Assembly (NCBI GenBank): GCA_023139655.1
Contig: JAGLNE010000008.1
Span: 1-6,738, forward strand
Source: Candidatus Parcubacteria bacterium
GTDB lineage: Bacteria; Patescibacteriota; Patescibacteriia; Patescibacteriales; UBA12075
Direction: 5' to 3'
Length of the DNA stretch: 6,738 nucleotides
Position 1 is the stretch's first letter. Every line of letters starts with the position of its first letter. Both the position numbers and the translations under genes were made by a program. The notes under the pieces were generated by a model, which saw only the letters and a list, made by a program, of their open reading frames with translations, was not told the origin of the DNA and ran no database searches. Positions 1-6,738 of this stretch are shown here, piece after piece.

Positions 1-1152
1 TTCCGTTTTGCCGGCCAGGAAAAAGCCTGGACCGGCCTACGCGAGGCTCATAAGGACCATGGTGTTATCAAGATAAAAATTGCTGACGCTAATCGAGGTG
101 GTTTATTGGCTAAATATCGGCAGATCCCCGGGTTTTTACCGGTGTCACAATTAGCGCCGGAGAATTATCCGCGCGTAAACGGCGGAGACAAGGGCAAAAT
201 ATTAGAACGTCTGAGAAGTTTTGTGGGTAAGGAATTTGAAGTTAAAGTTATGACACTTGACGAAAAGGACGATAAAATTATTTTTTCGGAAAAAGAAGCC
301 TGGAATGAAAAACAAAAAGACGTGATTAATAAATACAAGGTCGGCACTGTTATAGAGGGTACAATTACCGCCATCACCGATTTTGGTGTTTTCATCAGCT
401 TTGGTGAAAATCTGGAAGGCTTGATCCATATTTCCGAGTTGGCTTGGCAGCGCATTGATGACCCCAGCGATCTCTATAAGGTCGGTGATACAATCAAGGC
501 GGAAGTTATCAGTTTGGAAAATTCCAAGATATTTTTATCCGCCAAAAAGTTGCTTCAGGACCCTTGGGAAAATGTTAATAAAAAGTTTAAAGCCGGGCAG
601 ATAGTGGAAGGTAAGGTATTGAAAGTTAACCCGTTTGGCTTGTTTGTGTCTTTGGACGCGGATATTCATGGTTTGGCGCATGTTAGCCAGCTGGAATTAG
701 AACCTAAAGAACGGATCAATGATAAATATAAAAGTGGTGAAAAACGGATCTTTGAGATCGTTTCCATTGAACCCAAAGACCATCGTCTTGGCTTAGCTTA
801 CAATAAGGCGGCGCAAGAGGCAGAGGCTAAGGGTGTAAAGCTAGGGCAGAGAACAAAGAACAAAGAACAGGAAACAGAGGACCCCTTGGCAAGCTCCCCT
901 CAGTCCGATTCGGGGCAGGCAGGTCAGACAAAAGATAAGAAACCAAAGGCTGATAAAAAAGATGCTACTGCTAAAACTGTTAAAAAAGAAGAAGAGAAAA
1001 AGGTAGAAAAAAAAGCAATAAAAAAGGTAATTAAAAAAGAAGTAAAGAAAAAAGCAGTGGATAAGAAAGTCGAAAAAAAAGAAGTGAAGAAGGCTGTCAA
1101 AAAGAAACCAATGAGCAAGACCAAGGTAGTTAAAAAAGCAAAGAAGAAATAA
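1..1152 (+). CDS. rpsA: 30S ribosomal protein S1, 5'-truncated by the window edge
   Basis: S1 binds mRNA on the 30S subunit through repeated OB-fold S1 domains and helps load it for translation. The frame is open from base 1, so the TTG at 106 is internal and the true start lies upstream. Numbering codons from base 1, the end of one S1 repeat is visible at about 1-98 (key motif GGLL...GFLPVSQL). A second spans about 113-182 (TDFGVFISF...GLIHISEL) and a third about 198-268 (NPFGLFVSL...GLAHVSQL). These GxF(V/I) and G(L/F)xxxS(Q/E)L signatures identify the family. A low-complexity tail of about 115 residues follows (269-383); 36 of the last 74 residues are Lys, in KKxVKK-type runs. Such a tail is far more basic than in classical S1 and may add RNA or rRNA contacts (inference). 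The gene ends 7 nt before typA, so they are probably co-transcribed. A generic multi-S1 RNA-binding protein is the alternative. Confidence 0.9.
   Translation, partial: FRFAGQEKAWTGLREAHKDHGVIKIKIADANRGGLLAKYRQIPGFLPVSQLAPENYPRVNGGDKGKILERLRSFVGKEFEVKVMTLDEKDDKIIFSEKEAWNEKQKDVINKYKVGTVIEGTITAITDFGVFISFGENLEGLIHISELAWQRIDDPSDLYKVGDTIKAEVISLENSKIFLSAKKLLQDPWENVNKKFKAGQIVEGKVLKVNPFGLFVSLDADIHGLAHVSQLELEPKERINDKYKSGEKRIFEIVSIEPKDHRLGLAYNKAAQEAEAKGVKLGQRTKNKEQETEDPLASSPQSDSGQAGQTKDKKPKADKKDATAKTVKKEEEKKVEKKAIKKVIKKEVKKKAVDKKVEKKEVKKAVKKKPMSKTKVVKKAKKK
851..871 (+). repeat. Heptanucleotide tandem repeat at the start of the S1 tail
   Basis: Two perfect copies of GAACAAA (851-857, 858-864) are followed by a diverged third, GAACAGG (865-871). 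They lie inside rpsA where the last S1 domain gives way to the charged tail. The unit is not a multiple of three, so gain or loss of one copy would shift the frame of the tail. With so few copies the repeat may simply reflect A-rich coding sequence. Confidence 0.5.
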
Positions 1153-1159
1153 ATTTTTT

Positions 1160-2950
1160 ATGGAAATAAGAAATATCGCGATTATTGCCCATGTTGATCA
1201 CGGCAAAACAACCCTTACTGACGCGTTAATGCGGCAGACAGGAATGTCAGAAGAAGGTGTTAGCATGGATAGCGATACGTTGGAACAAGAAAGAGGCATA
1301 ACGATCTATTCAAAAAATACCTCTGTCTACTATAAGGATACAAAGATTAATATAGTAGATACGCCGGGACACGCCGACTTTGGCTCTGAAGTTGAGCGTG
1401 TTTTGCGTTCTATTGACTGCGTTCTTTTGGTAGTTGACGCCCAGGAAGGCCCAATGCCGCAAACAAAATTTGTCTTGAAAAAGTCGCTTGAGTTGGGGCT
1501 TAAACCAATTGTGGTTATTAACAAAATTGATAAACCGGCGGCCCGGCCGGCGGAAGTTGAGGAAATGGTTTATGAATTATTTCTTGATCTGGGCGCGAAT
1601 GATGAGCAACTGGATTTTTTTGTTATTTTTTCTATTGCCAAGCAAGGGATCGCTAAAAAGGATATTAATGAGACTGCTAAAGATTTGTCGCCGTTACTTG
1701 ATATTATTATCAAAGAAGTGCCAATCGCTTCTGGAGATATTGCAAAAAATAAACCTTTTCGCATTCAGCCTTTTAATTTAGCTTATGATAATTTTCTTGG
1801 CCGTTTGGCAATTAGCCGTATCTATGAAGGCGAGATTAAAGCTAGCGCTAAAGTTATAATAAAAGATGATAGCGGCGAGCTTAGAGATGGGAAAATTACT
1901 AAACTTTTTACCTTTGAAGGCCTTAAAAGAAAAGAAGTAAGCATTGCCTCGGCCGGGGACATTATTATGACAGCCGGCCTACCTAATATATATATTGGTG
2001 AAACCATTTGCGAAAACAGCGAGCAAACAGCTTTACCGGCTATAAATATTGATAAGCCGACAATTTCACTCAATTTTTTAATCAACAATTCTCCTTTAGC
2101 CGGCCGTGAAGGCCAGTTTGTTACTAATCGCCAGCTTAAAGAAAGACTGGAAAAAGAGCTGGAAGTTAATGTTGGTTTAAAGATTGATTTTTCCGCAATA
2201 GATCATTATCAGGTGCTTGGTCGGGGAGAAATGCATATTGCCATACTTCTTGAAAATATGCGCCGAGAAGGATATGAGCTGCAAATTTCTCAGCCACAAG
2301 TTATAATTAAAGAAGTTGATGGTGCGAAACACGAGCCTTTTGAGGAGGTAACAATAATTGTACCAAACGATATGACTGGCGTGATAATTGAAAAGCTTTC
2401 TAAGCGCCGGGGGAATATGCTGGAAATGAAGCCGGAGCACGGCAGTACTAAAATTATTTTTGAGATCCCGACTCGCGGACTTTTGGGCTATAGAAATGAA
2501 TTTGTAATTGATACCCGCGGTGAGGGAATAATTTATACGCGCGTGATCGGCTTCAAACCCTATGCTGGTGATATTGCTAAGCACGAAGTTGGCTCCATGG
2601 TGTCTATGGCTACCGGCAAGGCACTTGGTTTTTCATTGTTTAATTTGCAAAACAGAGGTAGCCTGTATATTTCGGCCGCGACCGAGGTATATGAAGGAAT
2701 GGTTATCGGTGATGTGGCTAAGGGCGATGATCTGGCGGTTAACCCGACAAAAGGCAAACAGCTTACTAATATGCGCGCCTCCGGGGCGGATGAGGCAATT
2801 CGTTTAACCACCCCGGTTGATCTAACTCTTGAGCGCGGGATGAGTATTATGAGCGATGATGAATACTTGGAAATTACGCCTAAAAATATCCGTTTGAGAA
2901 AACAGTTTTTAACTGAGAATGAAAGGATTAGAGAGAGTCGGAAAAAATAA
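1160..2950 (+). CDS. typA: Ribosome-associated GTPase TypA/BipA
   Basis: TypA/BipA is a translational GTPase of the EF-G/LepA superfamily that binds the ribosome and supports 50S assembly and growth under cold or other stress. The 596 residues are close to the usual size of roughly 600-615. The G domain shows G1 AHVDHGKT (10-17), switch I RGIT (45-48), G3 DTPGH (67-71) and G4 NKID (121-124). G5 reads FSIAKQG at about 157-163, where SAK would be usual. An EF-G-like domain V begins near 392 and contains [10 protein letters not shown] (about 438-447). The BipA-specific C-terminal domain is marked by VYEGMVIGD (near 510), [13 protein letters not shown] (from 537) and a [13 protein letters not shown] end. 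It starts 7 nt after rpsA, and the ATG begins a conserved N-terminus directly. No Shine-Dalgarno is visible, only purine-rich rpsA sequence, so translational coupling is plausible. A bidirectional hairpin terminator follows. Confidence 0.97.
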   Translation: MEIRNIAIIAHVDHGKTTLTDALMRQTGMSEEGVSMDSDTLEQERGITIYSKNTSVYYKDTKINIVDTPGHADFGSEVERVLRSIDCVLLVVDAQEGPMPQTKFVLKKSLELGLKPIVVINKIDKPAARPAEVEEMVYELFLDLGANDEQLDFFVIFSIAKQGIAKKDINETAKDLSPLLDIIIKEVPIASGDIAKNKPFRIQPFNLAYDNFLGRLAISRIYEGEIKASAKVIIKDDSGELRDGKITKLFTFEGLKRKEVSIASAGDIIMTAGLPNIYIGETICENSEQTALPAINIDKPTISLNFLINNSPLAGREGQFVTNRQLKERLEKELEVNVGLKIDFSAIDHYQVLGRGEMHIAILLENMRREGYELQISQPQVIIKEVDGAKHEPFEEVTIIVPNDMTGVIIEKLSKRRGNMLEMKPEHGSTKIIFEIPTRGLLGYRNEFVIDTRGEGIIYTRVIGFKPYAGDIAKHEVGSMVSMATGKALGFSLFNLQNRGSLYISAATEVYEGMVIGDVAKGDDLAVNPTKGKQLTNMRASGADEAIRLTTPVDLTLERGMSIMSDDEYLEITPKNIRLRKQFLTENERIRESRKK

Positions 2951-2970
2951 AGTAATAAAATAAATTGCAA

Positions 2971-3003
2971 AATAAAAAACTGGCATTAGCCAGTCTTTTT
3001 TAT
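2971..3003. terminator. Bidirectional rho-independent terminator between typA and deaD
   Basis: A perfect 6-bp stem, ACTGGC (2979-2984) and GCCAGT (2989-2994), encloses the loop ATTA. It is followed on the + strand by CTTTTTT and preceded by AAAAA, which reads as a T-tract on the - strand. It lies about 30 nt after the typA stop and about 15 nt after the helicase stop, so one hairpin can end both convergent transcripts. Confidence 0.88.
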
Positions 3004-3008
3004 TTTAT

Positions 3009-4682
3009 TTAATACCGCTTGCGTCCTTTGTTTTTTCTTTTAAAATTCCGGTTTGATTTGTTTCTTCTCTTCCCTTGGTAACCGGCCGCTATATCACTCT
3101 TGTTTATAATAATTTTTTTGTTTTTTAAATTTGTTCCGTTTAAATATTTTACTACCGCGTCGGCTCGTCTTCTCTCAACTGAAAAGATTGAGTGTTCCGG
3201 CATTATATTTATCCGTCCGACCTCAACTCCTTTTAAATTTTTATTCGAATTGAGCAAAGCAAAAAGATCTTTTACGATAAAGCCATTTTTTTTGCCAAAA
3301 TTTATTTTTAAATTAACATTATCGCCATTTTCTTTTCTTGCGCGAGTCGGCTTAAGCTCGGCGTTTAGATCGCGGGTATTTTTGTATTCATTTAAAGTAG
3401 ATTTAAATTTTTGGGTGATAAATAATTTAATCAAATCTTCTTTGCTTACTTTTTTAAGTCTTTGGGCAAAATCTTTTAAATATTTATCATTACTGATATC
3501 TTTAATATTTGTTTCTTCAATTTCGGCAAGGAAATTATCAATCTGTTTTTTACAAATATCATTACCCTCCGGAACTTTTTTGTACTCAAATTTTTTGCCA
3601 ATAATTCCTTCTAGTGTTTTGATTTTATTTACCTCTCTTGGCGTAAGTATAGAGATAGATATTCCGCTTTTTTTAGCCCTGCCTGTTCTTCCGCTGCGGT
3701 GTGTGTAAGATTCGTCATTGTCAGGCAGATTGTAGTTTATAATATGAGTCAGATCACTCACGTCTATTCCTCTGGCTGCCACGTCTGTCGCTACCAGTAG
3801 TTGAATCTGTTTTTTCTTGAATCTATCCATTATTTTTGTCCGTATGTTTTGTGAAATTTCGCCGTGTAAAGCCTCAGCGTCATATTTAGATTGTTTTAGC
3901 AGGTCAGCTATTTTTCCTGTTTCAATCCTGGTGCGGCAAAAAAGAATACCATAAACTCCGGGTAAACAATCCAGTATTCTTTTGAGTGCCTCAAAGCGAT
4001 CTCTGGCACTTACAACGTAATATTCATGGCTTACTTTTTCCGCGCCGACATTTTTCTCTCCGGCATTTATTTCACGCGCTTCATTCATATATTTCTTGGC
4101 AATTGTTTGGATACTTTTGGATATTGTGGCTGAGAAAAGCAAAGTCTGTCTTGTCTTGGGAGTTTGTTCCAAAATGGCATCCAAGTCTTTTTTGAAACCC
4201 ATATCCAGCATTTCGTCAGCCTCATCCAAGACTAGCCATTTGACGTTTTGGAGTTTTAAAACTTTTCTTCGTATCAAATCATGGACCCGGCCCGGAGTGC
4301 CGACAACAATGTTAGTCCCGGTTCTAAGTGATCTGATCTGTAGATCAATTCTGGCGCCGCCGTAAACCGCGGTAACCCTAAGTCCTTTTGAATGCCGGGC
4401 GTATTTTGTAATGTCCCTGGAAATTTGAATACACAGCTCCCTGGTCGGACAAAGGATTATAGCCAGCAAGTCTTTTTCATTTGCTTTTATCTGGCTTAAA
4501 ATTGGCAAGCCAAAAGCCGCCGTCTTGCCGGTTCCGGTCTGCGCCGAAGCGATCAAATCTTTTTTGGATTTTAATATAAATGGGATTACCTTTTCCTGAA
4601 TAGGCGTAGGCTCTATAAACCCCAAATCATCAAGGCTCTTTATTATTTCAGGATTTAAATTAAGTTCTTTAAAAGTAGTCAT
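3009..4682 (-). CDS. deaD: DEAD-box ATP-dependent RNA helicase, DeaD/CsdA-like
   Basis: This ATP-dependent RNA helicase probably remodels rRNA or mRNA structure during ribosome assembly or cold adaptation. Counting from the chosen start (557 residues), it has a Q motif with TPIQ at 26-29, motif I AQTGTGKT (47-54), Ia PTREL (79-83), TPGR (129-132), II DEAD (153-156), III SAT (184-186), V ATDVAARGID (298-307) and VI HRSGRTGR (328-335). All catalytic motifs are intact. Residues 456-528 resemble the DbpA/CsdA RNA-binding domain (INFGKKNG...GVEVGRINI...FSVE), and a basic Lys/Arg/Asn tail follows (about 536-557). The frame is open back to an ATG at 4727, but those 15 extra residues do not match the family and would begin at or before the predicted transcription start; MTTFKELNL at 4682 fits better. 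No SD is visible. Helicase identity is secure; the choice of deaD over another RBD-bearing paralogue is less so. Confidence 0.95.
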   Translation of the reverse strand: MTTFKELNLNPEIIKSLDDLGFIEPTPIQEKVIPFILKSKKDLIASAQTGTGKTAAFGLPILSQIKANEKDLLAIILCPTRELCIQISRDITKYARHSKGLRVTAVYGGARIDLQIRSLRTGTNIVVGTPGRVHDLIRRKVLKLQNVKWLVLDEADEMLDMGFKKDLDAILEQTPKTRQTLLFSATISKSIQTIAKKYMNEAREINAGEKNVGAEKVSHEYYVVSARDRFEALKRILDCLPGVYGILFCRTRIETGKIADLLKQSKYDAEALHGEISQNIRTKIMDRFKKKQIQLLVATDVAARGIDVSDLTHIINYNLPDNDESYTHRSGRTGRAKKSGISISILTPREVNKIKTLEGIIGKKFEYKKVPEGNDICKKQIDNFLAEIEETNIKDISNDKYLKDFAQRLKKVSKEDLIKLFITQKFKSTLNEYKNTRDLNAELKPTRARKENGDNVNLKINFGKKNGFIVKDLFALLNSNKNLKGVEVGRINIMPEHSIFSVERRRADAVVKYLNGTNLKNKKIIINKSDIAAGYQGKRRNKSNRNFKRKNKGRKRY

Positions 4683-4732
4683 AACGTTTTGTTTTCGAAT
4701 GAATATAAATATTTTTTTAAAACACAATCATA

Positions 4733-4761
4733 ATAATCCCATAATTTTTATAATTTGTCAA
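4733..4761 (-). promoter_or_regulatory. Predicted sigma-70 promoter of the DEAD-box helicase
   Basis: Read on the - strand, a perfect -35 TTGACA (4761-4756) is followed by a 17-nt spacer ending in an extended -10 TGG and then GATTAT (4738-4733; 4 of 6 to TATAAT). Transcription would begin near 4726, leaving about 44 nt of AT-rich leader before the ATG at 4682. This supports the shorter start. Assigned by eye only. Confidence 0.55.
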
Positions 4762-4800
4762 GGAGCACCCTCGTGTAATTTTTTATATAAATTTGACAAG

Positions 4801-4830
4801 AAAAAACGGGGACTGTCTTATGTGCCCCCG
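4801..4830 (-). terminator. Rho-independent terminator of the alpha/beta-hydrolase gene
   Basis: CGGGG (4807-4811) pairs with CCCCG (4826-4830) around a 14-nt loop. Read on the - strand, the stem is followed at once by TTTTTTCTT, and it lies about 64 nt beyond the hydrolase stop. On the + strand no T-tract follows, so it acts one way. The large loop and GC-only stem are unusual in this AT-rich setting, and an extragenic palindrome doing terminator duty is possible. The rest of the gene-free gap (4683-4893) holds only the helicase promoter and AT-rich spacer. Confidence 0.65.
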
Positions 4831-4893
4831 CCTCATTGCCTTACCGCAATTGTTTTATTTTTTCCTCAATAGTATTTCTGGTGGCATATTTCG

Positions 4894-5694
4894 TTATTTT
4901 TTTTCCTTCCATTCATAAATCTTCTTAGAGATTTTAGGATACCGACTTAAGAGTTTAAAGGAATGGTAATTACCTTTATAAACACATAATTCAGTCGTTT
5001 CTTCTGGTAATTTGTTCATCACATGTTTTGCCAATTGTGGTCCATACTTCTTTGTTATTCTATCATAATCTTTTTTTCCTTCAAAAATTAATATATTTCG
5101 GCCCGGAAACAAGGAATAAGCTTTTTTTAATATAACATCCGCTTTTTTATCTCCCATAGCAAATATGGGGCAAGTGGAAATCATTGTTAATGTTTTAATT
5201 TTTGGATTTCTAGCTGAAAAAATAAACCCAATGTATGTGCCTAAGCTATTACCAATTACATGTATATTTTTATATTCCAACTTCTTTACAAACCCCATTA
5301 CAGCTTCACACTCTCCGTCAATAAGACTTGTTGTGCCGCCTCTTTTTTTTAAAGCTTTCCTTTTGGCAGAGAAAACATGACTCCTATATTTTGGTAGTCC
5401 GTAATAATTTATTGACACAACTTTATCATGTTTGGCCAGTGTTTTTGCTAATCCACTGTAATCCTTTCTGTCTCCGGTTAATCCTGGTAGAATAATCCAA
5501 ACATCAGTATCACCAGCGTTTTTTGGCTGATAATAATCGATTTTAAACACCCTTGTTTTTCCCTCCCATTCATAAGTTAATTTATGTGTATCTTTTTTGT
5601 AATTCTTTGCTTGGGCGTTTTTTGTGGTGTTGCAAAATATAAACATTACAAATATCAACATAATAACATTTCCGACACTAATTTTTTTTTTCAT
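4894..5694 (-). CDS. Exported alpha/beta-hydrolase (esterase/lipase-like), substrate unknown
   Basis: This 266-residue protein is probably a secreted or surface-exposed hydrolase. Residues 1-29 form a signal peptide: MKKK, a hydrophobic core at about 10-21, and a type I cleavage site after AQA (27-29). Cys21 does not sit in a lipobox, so it is not an obvious lipoprotein. The mature part has the alpha/beta-hydrolase pattern: a strand and oxyanion-type loop LPGLTGD (69-75), the nucleophile elbow GNSLG with Ser150, a probable acid Asp209 in EGKKDY, and a probable His244 in GNYHSF. The triad therefore looks complete. It stands alone with its own promoter, a consensus SD and its own terminator, and has no functional link to its neighbours. 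Its expression signals differ from the other genes here, and a fold-back element sits just upstream, so horizontal acquisition is possible (inference). Substrate class (ester, lipid, peptide) cannot be read from the sequence. Confidence 0.88.
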   Translation of the reverse strand: MKKKISVGNVIMLIFVMFIFCNTTKNAQAKNYKKDTHKLTYEWEGKTRVFKIDYYQPKNAGDTDVWIILPGLTGDRKDYSGLAKTLAKHDKVVSINYYGLPKYRSHVFSAKRKALKKRGGTTSLIDGECEAVMGFVKKLEYKNIHVIGNSLGTYIGFIFSARNPKIKTLTMISTCPIFAMGDKKADVILKKAYSLFPGRNILIFEGKKDYDRITKKYGPQLAKHVMNKLPEETTELCVYKGNYHSFKLLSRYPKISKKIYEWKEKK

Positions 5695-5699
5695 TTTTT

Positions 5700-5706
5700 C
5701 CTCCTT
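5700..5706 (-). promoter_or_regulatory. Consensus Shine-Dalgarno of the hydrolase
   Basis: The - strand reads AAGGAGG, then five A residues, then ATG (5694-5692). This is an ideal site and spacing that fixes the start. It is the only strong SD in the window; typA, deaD and ftsH have none. Confidence 0.9.
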
Positions 5707-5761
5707 TTATTTGTATGTAAGGCAATATATTTTATATTAAAAAGACCAATTATGTCATTTG

Positions 5762-5789
5762 ATCATACAGTATTTTACTATTGTGTCAA
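5762..5789 (-). promoter_or_regulatory. Near-consensus sigma-70 promoter of the hydrolase
   Basis: On the - strand a perfect -35 TTGACA (5789-5784), a 16-nt spacer and -10 TATGAT (5767-5762; 5 of 6) are visible. Transcription would start near 5755 and give a leader of about 60 nt. The short palindrome ATACAGTAT (5765-5773) overlaps the -10 edge and could be an operator half-site pair, but that is speculative. Confidence 0.75.
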
Positions 5790-5804
5790 GTGTTGTAGCA
5801 TTTT

Positions 5805-5825
5805 TAGCTTGATAAATTCAAGCTA
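5805..5825. repeat. Short inverted repeat upstream of the hydrolase promoter
   Basis: TAGCTTGA (5805-5812) and TCAAGCTA (5818-5825) form a perfect 8-bp inverted repeat around TAAAT. It lies about 16 bp upstream of the -35 box and has no T-tract on either side, so it is not a terminator. A regulator-binding site is possible. Its role is unknown. Confidence 0.45.
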
Positions 5826-5850
5826 TTATATTATACTTATTTCGTAAGTA

Positions 5851-6012
5851 ATAGACCCACTGCACAATAATTTTTTACTGCAATTTCTATATTCCGGTAA
5901 ATTTTCCTAAAAAATTATTGGCCTATGCTATGGCATAAGCAAAAAATTTTTTAGGAAAATTTCCTCGAAATCTGAAAATTTCGTTACAAAACTTATTGTG
6001 CAGTGGGTCTAT
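5851..6012. mobile_element. 162-bp palindromic MITE-like fold-back element
   Basis: The ends are perfect 20-bp inverted repeats (5851-5870 and 5993-6012), beginning ATAGACCCACTGCAC when read inward from each side. Inside is a second perfect 18-bp inverted pair, 5899-5916 and 5945-5962. The apex is TATGC (5924-5928), TATG, GCATA (5933-5937). The stretches between pair imperfectly, so nearly the whole element can fold into one hairpin with arms of about 80 nt. It has no ORF. If the terminal repeats are taken to start at GACCCACTGC, each is flanked by TA, which fits a TA target duplication as in some IS5 or IS630/Tc1-mariner elements, but TA is also self-complementary and so falls within the palindrome. 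The family is unassigned. It fills about half of the 352-nt divergent gap between the hydrolase and ftsH. Confidence 0.85.
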
Positions 6013-6028
6013 ATTAATAGATTAAACG

Positions 6029-6034
6029 TATAAT
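6029..6034 (+). promoter_or_regulatory. Perfect -10 box (TATAAT) for ftsH
   Basis: TATAAT lies 12 nt before the ftsH ATG. A start near 6041 would leave a leader of only about 6 nt. No good -35 is seen at the proper distance: with a 17-nt spacer it would be GGTCTA (6006-6011), inside the right terminal repeat of the MITE. There is no TGn extension. The upstream promoter half therefore comes from the inserted element. Confidence 0.55.
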
Positions 6035-6043
6035 TACAAATAA

Positions 6044-6738
<695 letters not shown>

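Noticed and set aside
106..1152. rpsA starting at TTG 106
   Set aside because: The same frame is open from base 1 and encodes recognisable S1-domain sequence before 106, so the gene is truncated by the window and does not start there.
3100..3708. Long + strand frame of 202 codons opposite the helicase
   Set aside because: It is antisense to a clearly conserved helicase, is rich in Phe/Ser/Leu as expected from the complement of Lys-rich coding, and shows no domain.
4683..4727. Longer N-terminus of the DEAD-box helicase starting at ATG 4727
   Set aside because: The extra 15 residues do not fit the family N-terminus, and the predicted transcription start near 4726 would fall inside this start codon.
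4752..4800. 11-bp near-repeat AATTTG(T/A)CAAG at 4752 and 4790 as a regulator-binding pair
   Set aside because: The core TTGWCAA is self-complementary and one copy is simply the helicase -35 box; at this length in AT-rich DNA it may be chance.
4793..4821. + strand promoter with TTGACA at 4793 and TCTTAT at 4816
   Set aside because: The -10 is weak (4 of 6), it lies within the hydrolase terminator, and no + strand gene follows.
5584..5847. 87-codon + strand frame across the hydrolase promoter
   Set aside because: It overlaps the hydrolase signal-peptide region and its promoter in antisense, and its composition is that of translated AT-rich non-coding DNA.
5841..6020. CRISPR repeat or riboswitch in the hydrolase-ftsH gap
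   Set aside because: There is no direct repeat with spacers, and the structure is a single inverted-repeat element bounded by matching ends.

Overview
The window is AT-rich and gene-dense, with genes on both strands. It looks like a chromosomal segment of a small-genome bacterium that uses the standard code. The truncated S1 protein with a very long lysine-rich tail, TypA packed 7 nt behind it, and three of four visible starts lacking a Shine-Dalgarno sequence would suit a Patescibacteria/CPR lineage such as a Parcubacteria relative. That placement is an inference from style, not a proven taxonomy.

Layout. Bases 1-1152 hold the 3' part of ribosomal protein S1 (rpsA, + strand; the start lies before the window). 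Bases 1160-2950 hold the ribosome-associated GTPase TypA/BipA, in the same apparent operon. A hairpin with A- and T-tracts on its two sides (2971-3003) ends that operon and also ends the convergent DEAD-box RNA helicase (3009-4682, - strand, DeaD/CsdA type with a DbpA-like RNA-binding domain). The helicase has its own promoter at about 4733-4761. Next on the - strand is an exported alpha/beta-hydrolase (4894-5694) with its own terminator (4801-4830), a consensus SD and a near-consensus sigma-70 promoter. Bases 5851-6012 form a 162-bp fold-back element with 20-bp perfect terminal inverted repeats and no coding capacity, read as a palindromic MITE. Just after it lies a TATAAT box and the start of ftsH (6047 to beyond the window end, + strand).

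Functionally, S1, TypA and the DEAD-box helicase are all translation, ribosome-assembly or RNA-remodelling factors, and FtsH is the membrane quality-control protease. The hydrolase is the odd one out. It has a different style of expression signals and is bracketed by a GC-rich hairpin and the MITE, so it may be a later arrival. I see no new multi-gene system. The observations most worth a second look are the MITE, its placement against the ftsH promoter, the probably leaderless ftsH, and the hydrolase cassette.
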